Part shown: piece by piece, positions 33,721-43,950 of the stretch
How the letters are laid out: every line of letters begins with the position of its first letter
Position numbering within the stretch: the first letter of the stretch is position 1
Assembly (NCBI RefSeq): GCF_900545795.1
Contig: NZ_URAR01000005.1
Location: 1 to 64,000, forward strand
Reading direction: 5' to 3'
Length of the DNA stretch: 64,000 nt
Source of the DNA: an uncultured Veillonella sp.
GTDB taxonomy: Bacteria; Bacillota; Negativicutes; Veillonellales; Veillonellaceae
Program-made: the position numbers and the translations under genes
The notes under the pieces: model-generated
Seen by the model: the letters and a program-made list of their open reading frames with translations, nothing else
Database searches by the model: none
Told to the model about the DNA's origin: nothing

Positions 33721-34995
33721 TTATAAATCGTGGAATACGAAGCGTTGATCGCCGATAACTACTTCATCGCCATCTTTACAACCGCGCTCCTTCAATTTAT
33801 TATCTAGGTCCATATATTTCCAAATTTTTTGGAAACGGCGAAGTGCTTGCTCATCTTCAAGATTTGTCATAGCCACTAGTTTTTCAATGCGACTACCTGT
33901 AATAATAAAGGACGCATCATCACCACGTGTAATGACAAAGTCTGTATCAGGTTTAGCAATATATTCTACCGCTTCGTCCTTAGCCTCAGGTTCAGGCACA
34001 AAGTTTTCTACATAATACCAAGCGCGATGTACTAGTTCATTGAGACCTTCCCCAGTTAAAGCATTCACTGGGAATACTTCATACTCCTGGTCAGTAAAAT
34101 ACTTACTTACTTTTTCAATAGTGGCTGGGTCTTCAACTAAATCTATTTTATTAAGAGCAATCACTTGAGGTTTCTTACTCAATTTTTCACTGTACTTTTC
34201 TAATTCTGCATTAATTTTATGGAAGTCTTCAATAGGATCACGACCTTCCATGCCAGACACGTCGAGTACATGAATTAGTATATTGCTGCGTTCTACATGG
34301 CGAAGGAAGGAGTGACCAAGACCTACGCCTTCACTAGCACCTTCAATAAGACCTGGAATATCCGCCATAACAAAGCTATGACCTTCGCCTACAGATACTA
34401 CCCCTAATACCGGTGTCAAGGTAGTAAAGTGGTAGGCTGCTACTTCTGGTTTAGCAGACGATACTTTGCGGATAATACTAGATTTACCTACACTTGGATA
34501 GCCTAAGAGGCCCACATCAGCTAAAACTTTTAATTCTAATTGAAGCCAACGCTCTTCCCCTGGCTCACCTTTTTCAGCAAATGTAGGTGCCCGATTAGCA
34601 CTGCTGTGGAAGTGCGCATTACCACGGCCACCACGACCACCTTTGGCAACTACATAGGTCTGACCATCTTCGATGAGGTCGGCCATAATTTTGCCGCTTT
34701 CTTCATCTTTCACCGTCGTACCTAAAGGGACAGGAATAATCATATTATCTGCACCACGGCCATATTTATTACTACTTTGACCGCCTTCACCAGCTGGTGC
34801 TTTAAATTGTCTTTTATATCTAAAATCAACTAGAGTATTGATATTTCTATCTGCTTTTAAAATGATGTCTGCTCCTTTACCGCCGTCGCCACCGTTGGGG
34901 CCGCCATTGGGAACATATTTTTCACGTCTAAAGCTACTCATTCCGTTGCCGCCGTCACCGGCTTTTACAAAAATCCTTGCTCGATCGATAAACAT
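33721..34995 (-). CDS. obgE: GTPase ObgE/CgtA
   Basis: The 424-residue protein has the glycine-rich Obg domain (VKAGDGGNGMSSFRREKYVPNGGPNGGDGGKGADI), the G domain with GYPSVGKSS (about 165), switch region FTTLTPVLG, DIPGL and NKIDL, and a C-terminal OCT domain ending in GDEVVIGDQRFVFHD. It acts in late 50S assembly and stress control. ATG 34995 is preferred because AAAGGATG lies in the right place; the ATG three codons upstream overlaps that site. Confidence 0.97.
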   Translation of the reverse strand: MFIDRARIFVKAGDGGNGMSSFRREKYVPNGGPNGGDGGKGADIILKADRNINTLVDFRYKRQFKAPAGEGGQSSNKYGRGADNMIIPVPLGTTVKDEESGKIMADLIEDGQTYVVAKGGRGGRGNAHFHSSANRAPTFAEKGEPGEERWLQLELKVLADVGLLGYPSVGKSSIIRKVSSAKPEVAAYHFTTLTPVLGVVSVGEGHSFVMADIPGLIEGASEGVGLGHSFLRHVERSNILIHVLDVSGMEGRDPIEDFHKINAELEKYSEKLSKKPQVIALNKIDLVEDPATIEKVSKYFTDQEYEVFPVNALTGEGLNELVHRAWYYVENFVPEPEAKDEAVEYIAKPDTDFVITRGDDASFIITGSRIEKLVAMTNLEDEQALRRFQKIWKYMDLDNKLKERGCKDGDEVVIGDQRFVFHDL

Positions 34996-35056
34996 AGTTT
35001 TCATCCTTTACTGATAGCAATAGGGGCGGTAACTAAAATAGATTACCGCCTCAACC

Positions 35057-36217
35057 TTATTTTGACTGTAAAATTTCTATTGCTTTAGTCAATTGCACAT
35101 CATTCTGCGCCTTAATGTCTGCATCTGTAATGTCAATTTCTACATCTGGTTTTATGCCAATGCCATCAATCACTCGACCATTTGGCGTGTGATATTTAGC
35201 AATAGTAATTTTAATACCTTCATCATTTAATATATTTAGAACTGATTGTACCGTTCCTTTACCATAACTATTAGTACCTACTATAGTGCCAACATTTTCA
35301 TCCTGCACGGCGCCAGCTATAATTTCTGAAGCGCTAGCAGAGCCTTTATTAATCAACACTACTAAAGGTAAATCATGGCCCAATCCTTCTGAATCATATG
35401 ACTCTACATGACCAGAACGATCTTGGATTGTAACGATAGGTCCTTTAGGTAGTAAATAGCTGCCAATTTCTTCGGCAGTAGTTACTAGACCACCAGGATT
35501 ATCGCGCAAATCAAGAACTAATTTTTTCATACCTTGTTTGCTAAGATCTTCATATATTTTAGCAAAATCAGCCCCTGAATTTTCTGCAAATTGACTAATT
35601 CGAATATAGCCAATAGAGTCATTTAGCATCTTTCCTTTTACAGTAGGAAGTGTAATTTGTTCGCGAGTTAATGTATAGTCTTTTACTTCATTATCTCGCA
35701 AAATGCTAAGTACAACTTGTGTGCCTGCTTCACCGCGAATTCGTTTTGACGCCTCTTCTATTGTAATACTGCTCACATCCACACCATCGATGGATACAAT
35801 CATATCACCGGAGCGAATACCGGCTTTAGCTGCTGGCTGGTCTTCAATAGCCGTAGCTACTTCAAGACCTGTTTTGCCAGACCCTAAGACGATACCTACA
35901 CCACTATATGTCCCACTGGTATGCTCTTTTAAGCTATCCATAGACTGCTGGTCTAAATATTGGCTATGAGGATCCCCTAGGGATTCTACCATACCATTTA
36001 ATACGCCATTAAAAAGCGACTCTTTAGCAACAGGGTCCATGAAAAAATGTGAACTTACATAATAGGTGGCAAAGAAACGATAGGCAGCAGTTGGTGAGCC
36101 ACCTAAATACCAAAATGCAAGCCACATACATATGAAGCCTGAAATAGTAAATTTAAGGGCAAATTGCACAACCTGTCTAAACTTAGACCAACTGGAGTTA
36201 GTATTTGAATCTCTCAT
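35057..36217 (-). CDS. ctpA: S41 family C-terminal processing peptidase (CtpA-like)
   Basis: The 386-residue protein has an N-terminal membrane anchor (FTISGFICMWLAFWYL), a PDZ domain (YSGVGIVLGSG to about residue 190) and the S41 protease domain with the serine in GSASASEIIAGA and the lysine in NSYGKGTVQS. It acts outside the cytoplasmic membrane on proteins with exposed C-termini. It starts one base after the stop of the M23 peptidase gene, and follows ftsEX, a common envelope gene order. Confidence 0.94.
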   Translation of the reverse strand: MRDSNTNSSWSKFRQVVQFALKFTISGFICMWLAFWYLGGSPTAAYRFFATYYVSSHFFMDPVAKESLFNGVLNGMVESLGDPHSQYLDQQSMDSLKEHTSGTYSGVGIVLGSGKTGLEVATAIEDQPAAKAGIRSGDMIVSIDGVDVSSITIEEASKRIRGEAGTQVVLSILRDNEVKDYTLTREQITLPTVKGKMLNDSIGYIRISQFAENSGADFAKIYEDLSKQGMKKLVLDLRDNPGGLVTTAEEIGSYLLPKGPIVTIQDRSGHVESYDSEGLGHDLPLVVLINKGSASASEIIAGAVQDENVGTIVGTNSYGKGTVQSVLNILNDEGIKITIAKYHTPNGRVIDGIGIKPDVEIDITDADIKAQNDVQLTKAIEILQSK

Positions 36218-36218
36218 T

Positions 36219-37409
36219 TTATAAATACCCTAATGGATTTACTGGATCACCATTAACACGAACTTCAAAGTGAACATGTGGACCCGTAGAATTACCGGTA
36301 CTGCCAGCATAGGCGATAACAGAACCTTTAGAAACGGTTTGGCCTTCTGATACAGCTAAATCTGAATTGTGACCGTAAAGCGTAGATATACCATTGCCAT
36401 GATCTACAACTACAGCATAGCCATACCCATCCATCCAACCAGAGTAAGCAACTACGCCACTATCGGCAGAATGTACTGGAGTGCCTTCATCAACACCTAT
36501 ATCAATACCGGAGTGTAAAATTTGGCGACCAAAGATTGGATGTGTACGCCAACCAAAGTCAGATGTAATAACGCCATTAACAGGCCAAGATAATTGCCCC
36601 GTACCTTGTACATAGCCTACATCACTATAGCCACCGCCACTACTTTGAGCGGCTGCCGCTGCCGCAGCGGCACGTTCAGCTTGACGCTGTTGTAACATAG
36701 CGCGGATTGCATTAGAAGACTCTTGTAAGCTTTGTTCTAATTGTTCTGCCGTCGCTTTATCACTTTGTGCTTTATTTAAAATAGCCGTTTGTTCATCTTT
36801 TTTCTTTTGAATAACAGCCTGAGCCTCTTTTGCTTTATTTTCAAGCTCTACTACTTTAGCTCGATCTTCTTCGAGAACAGCTTTGCGATTAGCAATTTCT
36901 TCTCGCTCCGTCTTGATGCTATTAATAAGCTTAATATCAGCATCAATAATACGTTTAAGCATTTCTACGCGATTGGCAAAATCACTAAAGTCCTTTGCCC
37001 CTACAATGACATCTAAATAACTTAAACGACCATTGATATAAATATCTCTTACACGCTTATTAAATACGCTTTCTCGTTTAGCAAGACGAGCTTGTGCTTC
37101 TTCCAAAAGTTTTTGATTTTTAGCAATTTCCTGTTCCACTGCTACGCGTTGATCTTGATAAGTTTTTAAATTATCAGTCGCTTGATCCAATTCAATTTGA
37201 ATCTGATGCAATTGCTCAGACACATTAGTAATAGTTGCTTCAGCATTTGCTTTTTGCGCACTCGCATCATTCATTTGCTGTTGCACTGCATCTAATTGAT
37301 TTGTTAAATCCTCATCTTCTGCACCCGTATAGGAAAAAGGAGTCGCAGCTAATACAGTAGTACTTAAAAGAACGGCCATTATGCGAAGTTTTAAATTATT
37401 CTTTGCCAT
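36219..37409 (-). CDS. EnvC-like murein hydrolase activator (M23 peptidase)
   Basis: The 396-residue protein has a signal peptide (LRIMAVLLSTTVLAATPFSYTGA), a long coiled coil (about residues 35-245), a serine/glycine linker, and an M23/LytM domain with HPIFGRQILHSGIDIG, GYGYAVVVDHGNGISTLYGH and GPHVHFEVR. All zinc ligands (H, D, HxH) are present, so it could be an active endopeptidase. Encoded next to ftsX, it is probably the extracellular partner that FtsEX activates in cell separation. Confidence 0.93.
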   Translation of the reverse strand: MAKNNLKLRIMAVLLSTTVLAATPFSYTGAEDEDLTNQLDAVQQQMNDASAQKANAEATITNVSEQLHQIQIELDQATDNLKTYQDQRVAVEQEIAKNQKLLEEAQARLAKRESVFNKRVRDIYINGRLSYLDVIVGAKDFSDFANRVEMLKRIIDADIKLINSIKTEREEIANRKAVLEEDRAKVVELENKAKEAQAVIQKKKDEQTAILNKAQSDKATAEQLEQSLQESSNAIRAMLQQRQAERAAAAAAAAQSSGGGYSDVGYVQGTGQLSWPVNGVITSDFGWRTHPIFGRQILHSGIDIGVDEGTPVHSADSGVVAYSGWMDGYGYAVVVDHGNGISTLYGHNSDLAVSEGQTVSKGSVIAYAGSTGNSTGPHVHFEVRVNGDPVNPLGYL

Positions 37410-37425
37410 AAACACCCTTCTCTTC

Positions 37426-38313
37426 TTATACTTTCATGTATTGTTTTAAGGAAATTGTAGAACCAATAGCGCCCACTAAAATACCAACACCAAATAAAAT
37501 AGCTGTTAGGTCATAGAAAAATGGTACCATTGGAACTAATGGTAAAAAGGCTAAGGAATTTTCCACTTCTAATGTGATGAAATGGTAGAATTCCCAAACA
37601 CAAGCAGCTGCAATGGCAGCGCCAATAAATCCTAATAACATGCCTTCAATTAAGAATGGCCAACGAATAAACCAGTTAGTGGCTCCCACATATTTCATAA
37701 TGCCAATTTCTTTTCGTCTTGCAAATACAGTAAGGCGAATTGTATTGGAAATGATAAATAATGTAGCTCCTGCTAAGAACGCAATCAATGCAATACCGCC
37801 AATGCGAATGACTTGAGTGATTTTAAAAATCTGCTCAATCACATCTTGCCCATAGTGAGCGCTTTCCACTTCTGGGTAAGTAGTTACGAGTTTAGCCGCT
37901 TCTTTTACTTCCTCTGGATTTTCAAAGGTAATAACAAAGGAGGAAGGCAATGGATTGTTTCCATCTAAAGCAGCTACTAAGCCCTGCTGCTCCCCTAAGC
38001 GTTCTTTAAAGCGCTTCATGGCTTCATCTTTAGAGACAAACTCTAATTTTTTAACATTAGGCATATCTTTTAGCTTATTATGAACTGTATTGATTTGCGT
38101 TTGATTCAAACCATCTTTTAAATACACGCTAATTTCTACTTGGCTCTCTAAATTAGATGCCAAATTATTTAAGTTAACAACCCCACAAGTAAATACGCCT
38201 AAAATAAATAATGATAGGGCTACTGTAGAGATGGACGCTAAGGTCATAAGGCCATTGCGACTCATCGACTTTAACGCTTCTTTCACAAAGTAACGGAAGG
38301 TTCTAAGCTTCAT
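37426..38313 (-). CDS. ftsX: Cell division protein FtsX
   Basis: The 295-residue membrane protein has the FtsX layout: cytoplasmic N-terminus, one membrane span, an extracellular domain (about 60-165, with NLESQVEISVYLKDGLNQTQI), then three spans, including RRKEIGIMKYVGATNWFIRWPFLIEGMLLG. With FtsE it couples ATP hydrolysis to peptidoglycan hydrolase activation. The start at 38313 overlaps the end of ftsE by 11 bases. Confidence 0.95.
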   Translation of the reverse strand: MKLRTFRYFVKEALKSMSRNGLMTLASISTVALSLFILGVFTCGVVNLNNLASNLESQVEISVYLKDGLNQTQINTVHNKLKDMPNVKKLEFVSKDEAMKRFKERLGEQQGLVAALDGNNPLPSSFVITFENPEEVKEAAKLVTTYPEVESAHYGQDVIEQIFKITQVIRIGGIALIAFLAGATLFIISNTIRLTVFARRKEIGIMKYVGATNWFIRWPFLIEGMLLGFIGAAIAAACVWEFYHFITLEVENSLAFLPLVPMVPFFYDLTAILFGVGILVGAIGSTISLKQYMKV

Positions 38314-38989
38314 TAAATTCGGCACCTCGCAATCTATCACTTATCACGCGACCTGCCTCTAATGCAATGACACGCTTATTTAAATACTTAACCATTTGCA
38401 TATCATGAGTAACCATGACGATGGTCGTACCGGAATTATTAATGCGCTTAAAGAGCTCCACAATATCCTTACTTGTATTAGGGTCTAAGTTCCCTGTAGG
38501 TTCATCAGCAATTAATACTAATGGCTTATTAACTATGGCGCGTGCTATAGCTACACGCTGTTGTTCACCACCGCTTAAATCCTGAGGTAAATCATTCGCC
38601 TTGTGAGATAGGCCTACCAATTCTAATACATGATCTACCTTTTCTTTAATGCGTTTAGGTTTTTCTTCAATAACTTCTAAAGCAAAGGCAATATTTTCGA
38701 ACACTGTCTTGCTTGGCAAAAGTCTAAAATCTTGGAAAACAATGCCCAAGCGACGGCGTAAATATGGAATTTTACGCTTTTTTAGACGCGTTACATTCAT
38801 ATCATTTACGATAACAGTTCCAGATTCTGGAACTACTTCGTGAGATAAAAGTTTGATAAAGGTGGATTTACCTGCACCACTAGGGCCACAAATAAGTACA
38901 AATTCACCCTTTTCAATATGTATAGTTACATCATCCAAAGCAATGGAACCATTGTCATACACTTTGTTGACGTGATTGAATTCTATCAT
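38303..38989 (-). CDS. ftsE: Cell division ATP-binding protein FtsE
   Basis: The 228-residue ABC ATPase has CGPSGAGKST, FQDFRLLPSKTVFENI, LSGGEQQRVAIARAI, LIADEPTGNLDP and VTHDM. The FRLL Q-loop and adjacency to ftsX identify it as FtsE. It lies downstream of the split transketolase genes with a 15-base gap. Confidence 0.96.
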   Translation of the reverse strand: MIEFNHVNKVYDNGSIALDDVTIHIEKGEFVLICGPSGAGKSTFIKLLSHEVVPESGTVIVNDMNVTRLKKRKIPYLRRRLGIVFQDFRLLPSKTVFENIAFALEVIEEKPKRIKEKVDHVLELVGLSHKANDLPQDLSGGEQQRVAIARAIVNKPLVLIADEPTGNLDPNTSKDIVELFKRINNSGTTIVMVTHDMQMVKYLNKRVIALEAGRVISDRLRGAEFNEA

Positions 38990-39004
38990 GAATACTGTCC
39001 TTTA

Positions 39005-39937
39005 CTATTTACGTTTTATAGCTGTTTGTGCTGCTTCTACAATATGTTCAGCTGTTAAACCATATTTAGCCATCAACTCTTTAGGTGTGCCGGATTCACC
39101 GAAGGTATCATTAGTACCTACGCGGATTACAGGCACTGGTTCATGCTCAGTTACTACTTCTGCTACAGCAGCACCAAGACCACCAATAATGTTGTGTTCT
39201 TCAGCTGTTACAATAGCACCTGTTTCAGTAGCTGCTTTTACAATAGCATCTACATCAATTGGTTTAATAGAAGCCATATTAATTACGCGGGCACTTACAC
39301 CTTGTTCTTTTAATGCTTCTGCCGCTTCTACAGCAGGGCCAACTAAAGCGCCACAAGCAATGATAGTTACATCATTACCAGCTACAAGCTCAGTGGATTT
39401 GCCTGGTGTAAACGTGTAATTTTCTGGAGTTACATCAGCTACGCCAGCACGGCCAAGACGCACATAAACAGGACCTTCATACTCAGCAGCCCAAGCCACT
39501 ACGGATTTAGTTTCTGCTTCGTCAGCTGGTACAACTACTGTAAGATTTGGAATGGCACGCATGCAAGCAAGATCTTCTAGGCTTTGATGAGTCGCCCCAT
39601 CTTCACCTACTGTAATACCAGCATGAGTAGCACAAATTTTTACATTTAATTTTGCATAGCAAACAGCATTGCGCACTTGCTCAAAGGCACGACCAGTAGC
39701 AAACATGGAGAAAGAAGATACAAATGGAATTTTGCCTGCTGCCGCTAAACCGGCACCAACGCTAATTAAGTTTTGCTCTGCAATCCCTACATTGAAGAAT
39801 CGTTCAGGAACTGCTTTTTTAAATGTATCTGTTTTAGTAGATTTAGATAAATCTGCATCTAATACTACAATATTTTTATTTTTTGCACCGATTTCAGCTA
39901 ATGCTGCACCGTATGCTTCACGAGTTGCCTTACCCAT
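39005..39937 (-). CDS. Transketolase, C-terminal subunit
   Basis: The 310-residue protein contains the pyrimidine-binding and C-terminal domains of transketolase: VLDADLSKSTKTDTF, RFFNVGIAEQNLISVGAGLA, ATHAGITVGEDGATHQSLEDLACMRAIPN and VVTAEEHNIIGGLGAAV. The thiamine-binding N-terminal half is encoded by the gene just upstream, one base away, so the two chains form one enzyme of the pentose phosphate pathway. Confidence 0.95.
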   Translation of the reverse strand: MGKATREAYGAALAEIGAKNKNIVVLDADLSKSTKTDTFKKAVPERFFNVGIAEQNLISVGAGLAAAGKIPFVSSFSMFATGRAFEQVRNAVCYAKLNVKICATHAGITVGEDGATHQSLEDLACMRAIPNLTVVVPADEAETKSVVAWAAEYEGPVYVRLGRAGVADVTPENYTFTPGKSTELVAGNDVTIIACGALVGPAVEAAEALKEQGVSARVINMASIKPIDVDAIVKAATETGAIVTAEEHNIIGGLGAAVAEVVTEHEPVPVIRVGTNDTFGESGTPKELMAKYGLTAEHIVEAAQTAIKRK

Positions 39938-39938
39938 C

Positions 39939-40772
39939 TTACACCTCCAAAAGTTCTGCTACAAATTTTTCACATTCTTCAGCACTTGGCGCCTTGCCAT
40001 GCCAACCAGCTTGGCCTTCCATTTCTTTTACGCCCTTGCCTTTTACAGTGTGCATTACAACTACTGTAGGCTTATCAGTAGTTGATTTTGCTTCTTCAAT
40101 GGCATTGTGTAATTCATCTAAGTCATGACCATTTACTTCAATTACATGCCAATTAAAAGCAGCAAATTTTTCACCAATTGGAAGTGGTGACATAACTTCA
40201 GTAATATCACCATCAATTTGTAAGCCATTATAATCTACAAATGCTGTTAAATTATTTAATTTATAGAAACCAGCAAACATAGCAGCTTCCCACACTTGAC
40301 CTTCTTCCAATTCACCATCACCTAAAATGGAATATACGCGGAAGTCTTTTTCGTCAATTTTACCAGCTAATGCCATACCGCAAGCAGCACTAATGCCTTG
40401 GCCTAAAGAACCTGTTGACATATCAACACCTGGTGTATGTTTCATATCTGGATGACCTTGTAAAATATGATCAATTTTTCTCAAATGCTCTAATTCACTT
40501 TTATCAAAGAATCCTTTTTCTGCCAAAGTAGAATATAAAGCTGGTGCTGCATGACCTTTAGATAATACAAAGCGGTCACGATCAGCCCACTTAGGATTTG
40601 CAGGATCTACCTTCATCTCTACAAAATATAGTAAAGACATAATATCGGCAATAGACAAGGAGCCACCTGGATGGCCAGATTTAGCAGCTGTTACTGCTTT
40701 TAAAATACTAACACGAATCTCTGTCGCCTTCTTCTGAACCATTGTTTTCTGTTCAGCACTTAACTTTGTCAT
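39939..40772 (-). CDS. Transketolase, N-terminal subunit
   Basis: The 277-residue protein holds the thiamine diphosphate domain: AAKSGHPGGSLSIADI, DRFVLSKGHAAPALY, STGSLGQGISAACGMALA and the metal-binding motif GDGELEEGQVWEAAMFAGFYKLNN. ATG 40772 has GGAGGG five bases upstream. It works with the C-terminal subunit gene that follows. Confidence 0.96.
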   Translation of the reverse strand: MTKLSAEQKTMVQKKATEIRVSILKAVTAAKSGHPGGSLSIADIMSLLYFVEMKVDPANPKWADRDRFVLSKGHAAPALYSTLAEKGFFDKSELEHLRKIDHILQGHPDMKHTPGVDMSTGSLGQGISAACGMALAGKIDEKDFRVYSILGDGELEEGQVWEAAMFAGFYKLNNLTAFVDYNGLQIDGDITEVMSPLPIGEKFAAFNWHVIEVNGHDLDELHNAIEEAKSTTDKPTVVVMHTVKGKGVKEMEGQAGWHGKAPSAEECEKFVAELLEV

Positions 40773-40810
40773 AAAGACCCTCCATTCCATTAGGAAAAAA
40801 GTACATTCTA

Positions 40811-41905
40811 CTATCTATTTTTACTTAATAAGGATAACGCAATATGCGCATTTTTTAAAGATTCTTCGCGAAGCTCTGCTACGCGCTGTAATGATTTTTG
40901 TTGTAATTCAGTATCTTCTAACAAATCAGATGCTGCTTTATATACATCTTCACTGCGTAAGGTTTCTAAAGTGCCAACCGGCTCTTGACCAATCATGTGC
41001 AAGAAATTGGTAATCTTTGGATCATAGGAAATTCCAACCACTGGCTTTTCCATTAATGTAGCAAAGACTAATGCATGTAAGCGGACACCAATCAATAAAT
41101 CCATACAACCTTCTAAAGCTAAGAGCTCCGTAGTAGTGTACATACTTTCTAAGATGACTGGTTCACTTTTCATGAGTGAAGCAATACGCTTAGCTTCTGC
41201 TGTATCAGCAGGGTGTTGCATTGGAATAAAAATAATTTGAGCATCTAATTCACTATGCAATCTATCTAATGCATAGGCTAGCTCCTGGCGATACGCTCTA
41301 AAGTCTTTCCAATTTCGAACAGATACACCAACACGATAGCGAACACCAGATAGTTGATAATCTTTTAATAAACGTCGACCAATCGTCGTGTCTACAGGAT
41401 GCATGGCCAGCACTGCGTCGGCAGTTACTTCAATAGGAACTTTAGTTACTCCCATAGTTTCCAACTCTTGCTTAGATTTTTCATCACGCACAGTAATCAT
41501 ATTGACTTTATTGAGAACTTGACCTACAAGTTTGCGAGCTCGCTCACGTCGCAATGGACCAATTCCTTGGGCATAGAGCATAACGCGCTTCCCCAAAGTA
41601 GTAGCTAATGTAATGATGCTTAAATAATAATATAAACTTCGCTTGCTGGTCACATCTTGTAATAAACTACCGCCACCACTGATAAGTAGATCACAATGAC
41701 CTATAGCATTTAAAATGCCAAACATATCAAAACGACCTACAGCTTTAACGCCGTGATATTGAGCAGTTTGTTTAGGATTACCAGAGATAACTGTTATATC
41801 TGCATCGGGAATAACTTCTAAAATAGCCTCTAAGATAGCGGCTAGCATAGCCTCATCCCCTGCATTTCCAAACCCATAATACCCTGAAATGACTAATTTA
41901 GTCAT
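40811..41905 (-). CDS. csaB: Polysaccharide pyruvyl transferase CsaB
   Basis: The 364-residue protein starts GYYGFGNAGDEAMLAAI and has SGGGSLLQD, YAQGIGPL and IGVRLHALVFA, which identify CsaB. CsaB adds ketal pyruvate to a secondary cell-wall polymer so that SLH-domain proteins can bind. In Negativicutes such proteins tie the outer membrane to peptidoglycan; that role here is inference. ATG 41905 fits GGGAGGTGTCTC and overlaps the end of the DUF5693 gene by 8 bases. Confidence 0.94.
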   Translation of the reverse strand: MTKLVISGYYGFGNAGDEAMLAAILEAILEVIPDADITVISGNPKQTAQYHGVKAVGRFDMFGILNAIGHCDLLISGGGSLLQDVTSKRSLYYYLSIITLATTLGKRVMLYAQGIGPLRRERARKLVGQVLNKVNMITVRDEKSKQELETMGVTKVPIEVTADAVLAMHPVDTTIGRRLLKDYQLSGVRYRVGVSVRNWKDFRAYRQELAYALDRLHSELDAQIIFIPMQHPADTAEAKRIASLMKSEPVILESMYTTTELLALEGCMDLLIGVRLHALVFATLMEKPVVGISYDPKITNFLHMIGQEPVGTLETLRSEDVYKAASDLLEDTELQQKSLQRVAELREESLKNAHIALSLLSKNR

Positions 41906-43937
41906 GAGACACCTCCCGTGACTGATTCCATCGAGTAATATAAGCAAGGAAACGGAAAACTAGAATAGCCACAACGCCTAAAATCAGACCAATCCATAGG
42001 CCATCGATACCGCGTGCAATACTCATAATAACAGGTGTACGTAAGTGACAGAAAGTTTCTACTAAAGAACCTATGCCAATTACACCGGCAATAGTAAATA
42101 AGAAATGCAATACCATTGGCCAACGTCGTAAGACCGCAAAGGATGCCAACATCAATGCTGGATGTCCAATTAAAAACTCTTTCTCTCGAGGTCTTGCATA
42201 TAAAGTATTCTCTAAGAATCGACGCAAGGCAATTTCAAAGCTAGGTACAGGCACACCTGCAGTATGACCACTACGACCTACAAAGACCCAAGCTGCAGCA
42301 CCTAAGAAACCAAAGATTAAAACCATATAGAGCTTTACGTCAACAGTTAAGAATTCTTTGATAAATTGCTTTGAATCTTCCAGAGTCGCTACAGTTCGGC
42401 CCTTCCACAATGGGAAGCGCTGTAAGTAAGCAATAGCAGTTAAAATGATAGGCGCTACAAAGACTAATTTAACACCTCTAAAGAGGGCAAATTCCATGAA
42501 GAAACGAGTATGACCTAGTAAGGCTGCAATCATAAAGCCACCAATTGATGCAAAAATCGCGGCCCCAACTAAATAGCCAGCAGCTTCTAAGGTTGCTCTC
42601 CAAGGAACCACCGGTGTGGAATGACTGCGCGCTACCCAACAATTCATAATCAGTGTGATGGCCACCACTGGCGCTGAAATAGCAGCGGCTAATGACCAAA
42701 TCTGACTAATTAAGGTGCCATGAGTTATAGCGTATAATACAACCGAAATAAGTAGCAAAGTAAAATTAAATACAAGTTGTTTATTGCGGCTCATAGGCAT
42801 TAATAAATGAACCATCCAAGTAAATAGTGCAATGGATCCACTCAAGGTAAGAATGGCTGCAATAGGACTTGGTTTATATGGTGGGTAAATGCTTGGGCGG
42901 CCAAATGTAAACCCTCTAGGTTCTAGCTTTTCCTTAACATCTTGCATATATTCAATGCTTGTTTCTAAGGCTGTTTTATTGCCCACCCCTTCTTCATATA
43001 TAGGATACAAATTGTAGCGAATGTTGCGTTCTATATCACTAATATAAAACCATTGAGATACTTCTTCAGGGGATAGTTTTTTCAACGATTCTTTTTGTAT
43101 TGTATATAGGCGGCCTACGCTATACTCATCGGCAATAGCTAATTCAGTTAAACCTACTTGTGGATCATATTGAAGTTGGTTAACTGCTTCAATGCCGACT
43201 ACTGGAATGCGCATAGCTTTTAATCTAGCATCAACTAAGTCTAAATTGTTAGGATAACCGAGTACTTCCTTTCCCACAAATACCATGCCGGTTACATCAG
43301 GCACACCTTCAAGGCGGTCTAACACATGATTTACATTATCACGACTACCATTTTTAAAATTGGTTGGTCTAGCAATAACATGAAAGCCTAAATTACTTAC
43401 TTCTAATGCTTGTAATCTAGAAATACTAAGCTTCATATCCATTAAGGCTTCATTAGGTTGCGACAAGGCAAGTACAGGACCTTGAGCGGACCAGACTTCT
43501 TTTACTTTTTCGTCACCTAAACGGGCAATTAAGTCTTCTTTTATTTCTTTGAAATACCCTTCCTTACCATACACAGGTGCTACATAAGTAATGCCTGCTG
43601 TAGGCTGTGCATTATATAAATGAAGCGGCGCTACTTCATCGCCTTTATATACTTTAATATCACCGCTATCACTTGCTTTGGCAAGAGTTCGATCATAAAT
43701 CGCCATACCTGTAACGCCAGCCTCTTTAAGTGCCTTTAAAGCATCTTCAGTGCTGCGCTTTTCGAAGGAAGCAGCTCGTAACACAGCATCATAATCTACT
43801 ATGTTTTCAATTTGCTGTTGTGCATGTTCGATCTGATAGCGTTGATGCACTAAGAAGAGACTCGCACATAATCCCACTACAATAAGAAAAATGAGGATGG
43901 GCGAAAATCTTCGTTTTATTTGTTGTATGTCTTTCAC
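41898..43937 (-). CDS. DUF5693 family membrane protein
   Basis: The 679-residue protein has one N-terminal membrane span (ILIFLIVVGLCASLFLV), a large extracytoplasmic domain (about residues 35-360; includes FEKRSTEDALKALKEAGVTGMAIYDRTL), and then about nine membrane spans. It resembles DUF5693 proteins that are usually encoded with CsaB. That pairing suggests a role in handling the lipid-linked secondary polymer, for example flipping or polymerising it, but no catalytic motif is evident. Confidence 0.8.
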   Translation of the reverse strand: MKDIQQIKRRFSPILIFLIVVGLCASLFLVHQRYQIEHAQQQIENIVDYDAVLRAASFEKRSTEDALKALKEAGVTGMAIYDRTLAKASDSGDIKVYKGDEVAPLHLYNAQPTAGITYVAPVYGKEGYFKEIKEDLIARLGDEKVKEVWSAQGPVLALSQPNEALMDMKLSISRLQALEVSNLGFHVIARPTNFKNGSRDNVNHVLDRLEGVPDVTGMVFVGKEVLGYPNNLDLVDARLKAMRIPVVGIEAVNQLQYDPQVGLTELAIADEYSVGRLYTIQKESLKKLSPEEVSQWFYISDIERNIRYNLYPIYEEGVGNKTALETSIEYMQDVKEKLEPRGFTFGRPSIYPPYKPSPIAAILTLSGSIALFTWMVHLLMPMSRNKQLVFNFTLLLISVVLYAITHGTLISQIWSLAAAISAPVVAITLIMNCWVARSHSTPVVPWRATLEAAGYLVGAAIFASIGGFMIAALLGHTRFFMEFALFRGVKLVFVAPIILTAIAYLQRFPLWKGRTVATLEDSKQFIKEFLTVDVKLYMVLIFGFLGAAAWVFVGRSGHTAGVPVPSFEIALRRFLENTLYARPREKEFLIGHPALMLASFAVLRRWPMVLHFLFTIAGVIGIGSLVETFCHLRTPVIMSIARGIDGLWIGLILGVVAILVFRFLAYITRWNQSREVSHD

Positions 43938-43950
43938 AATGGTACCTTTC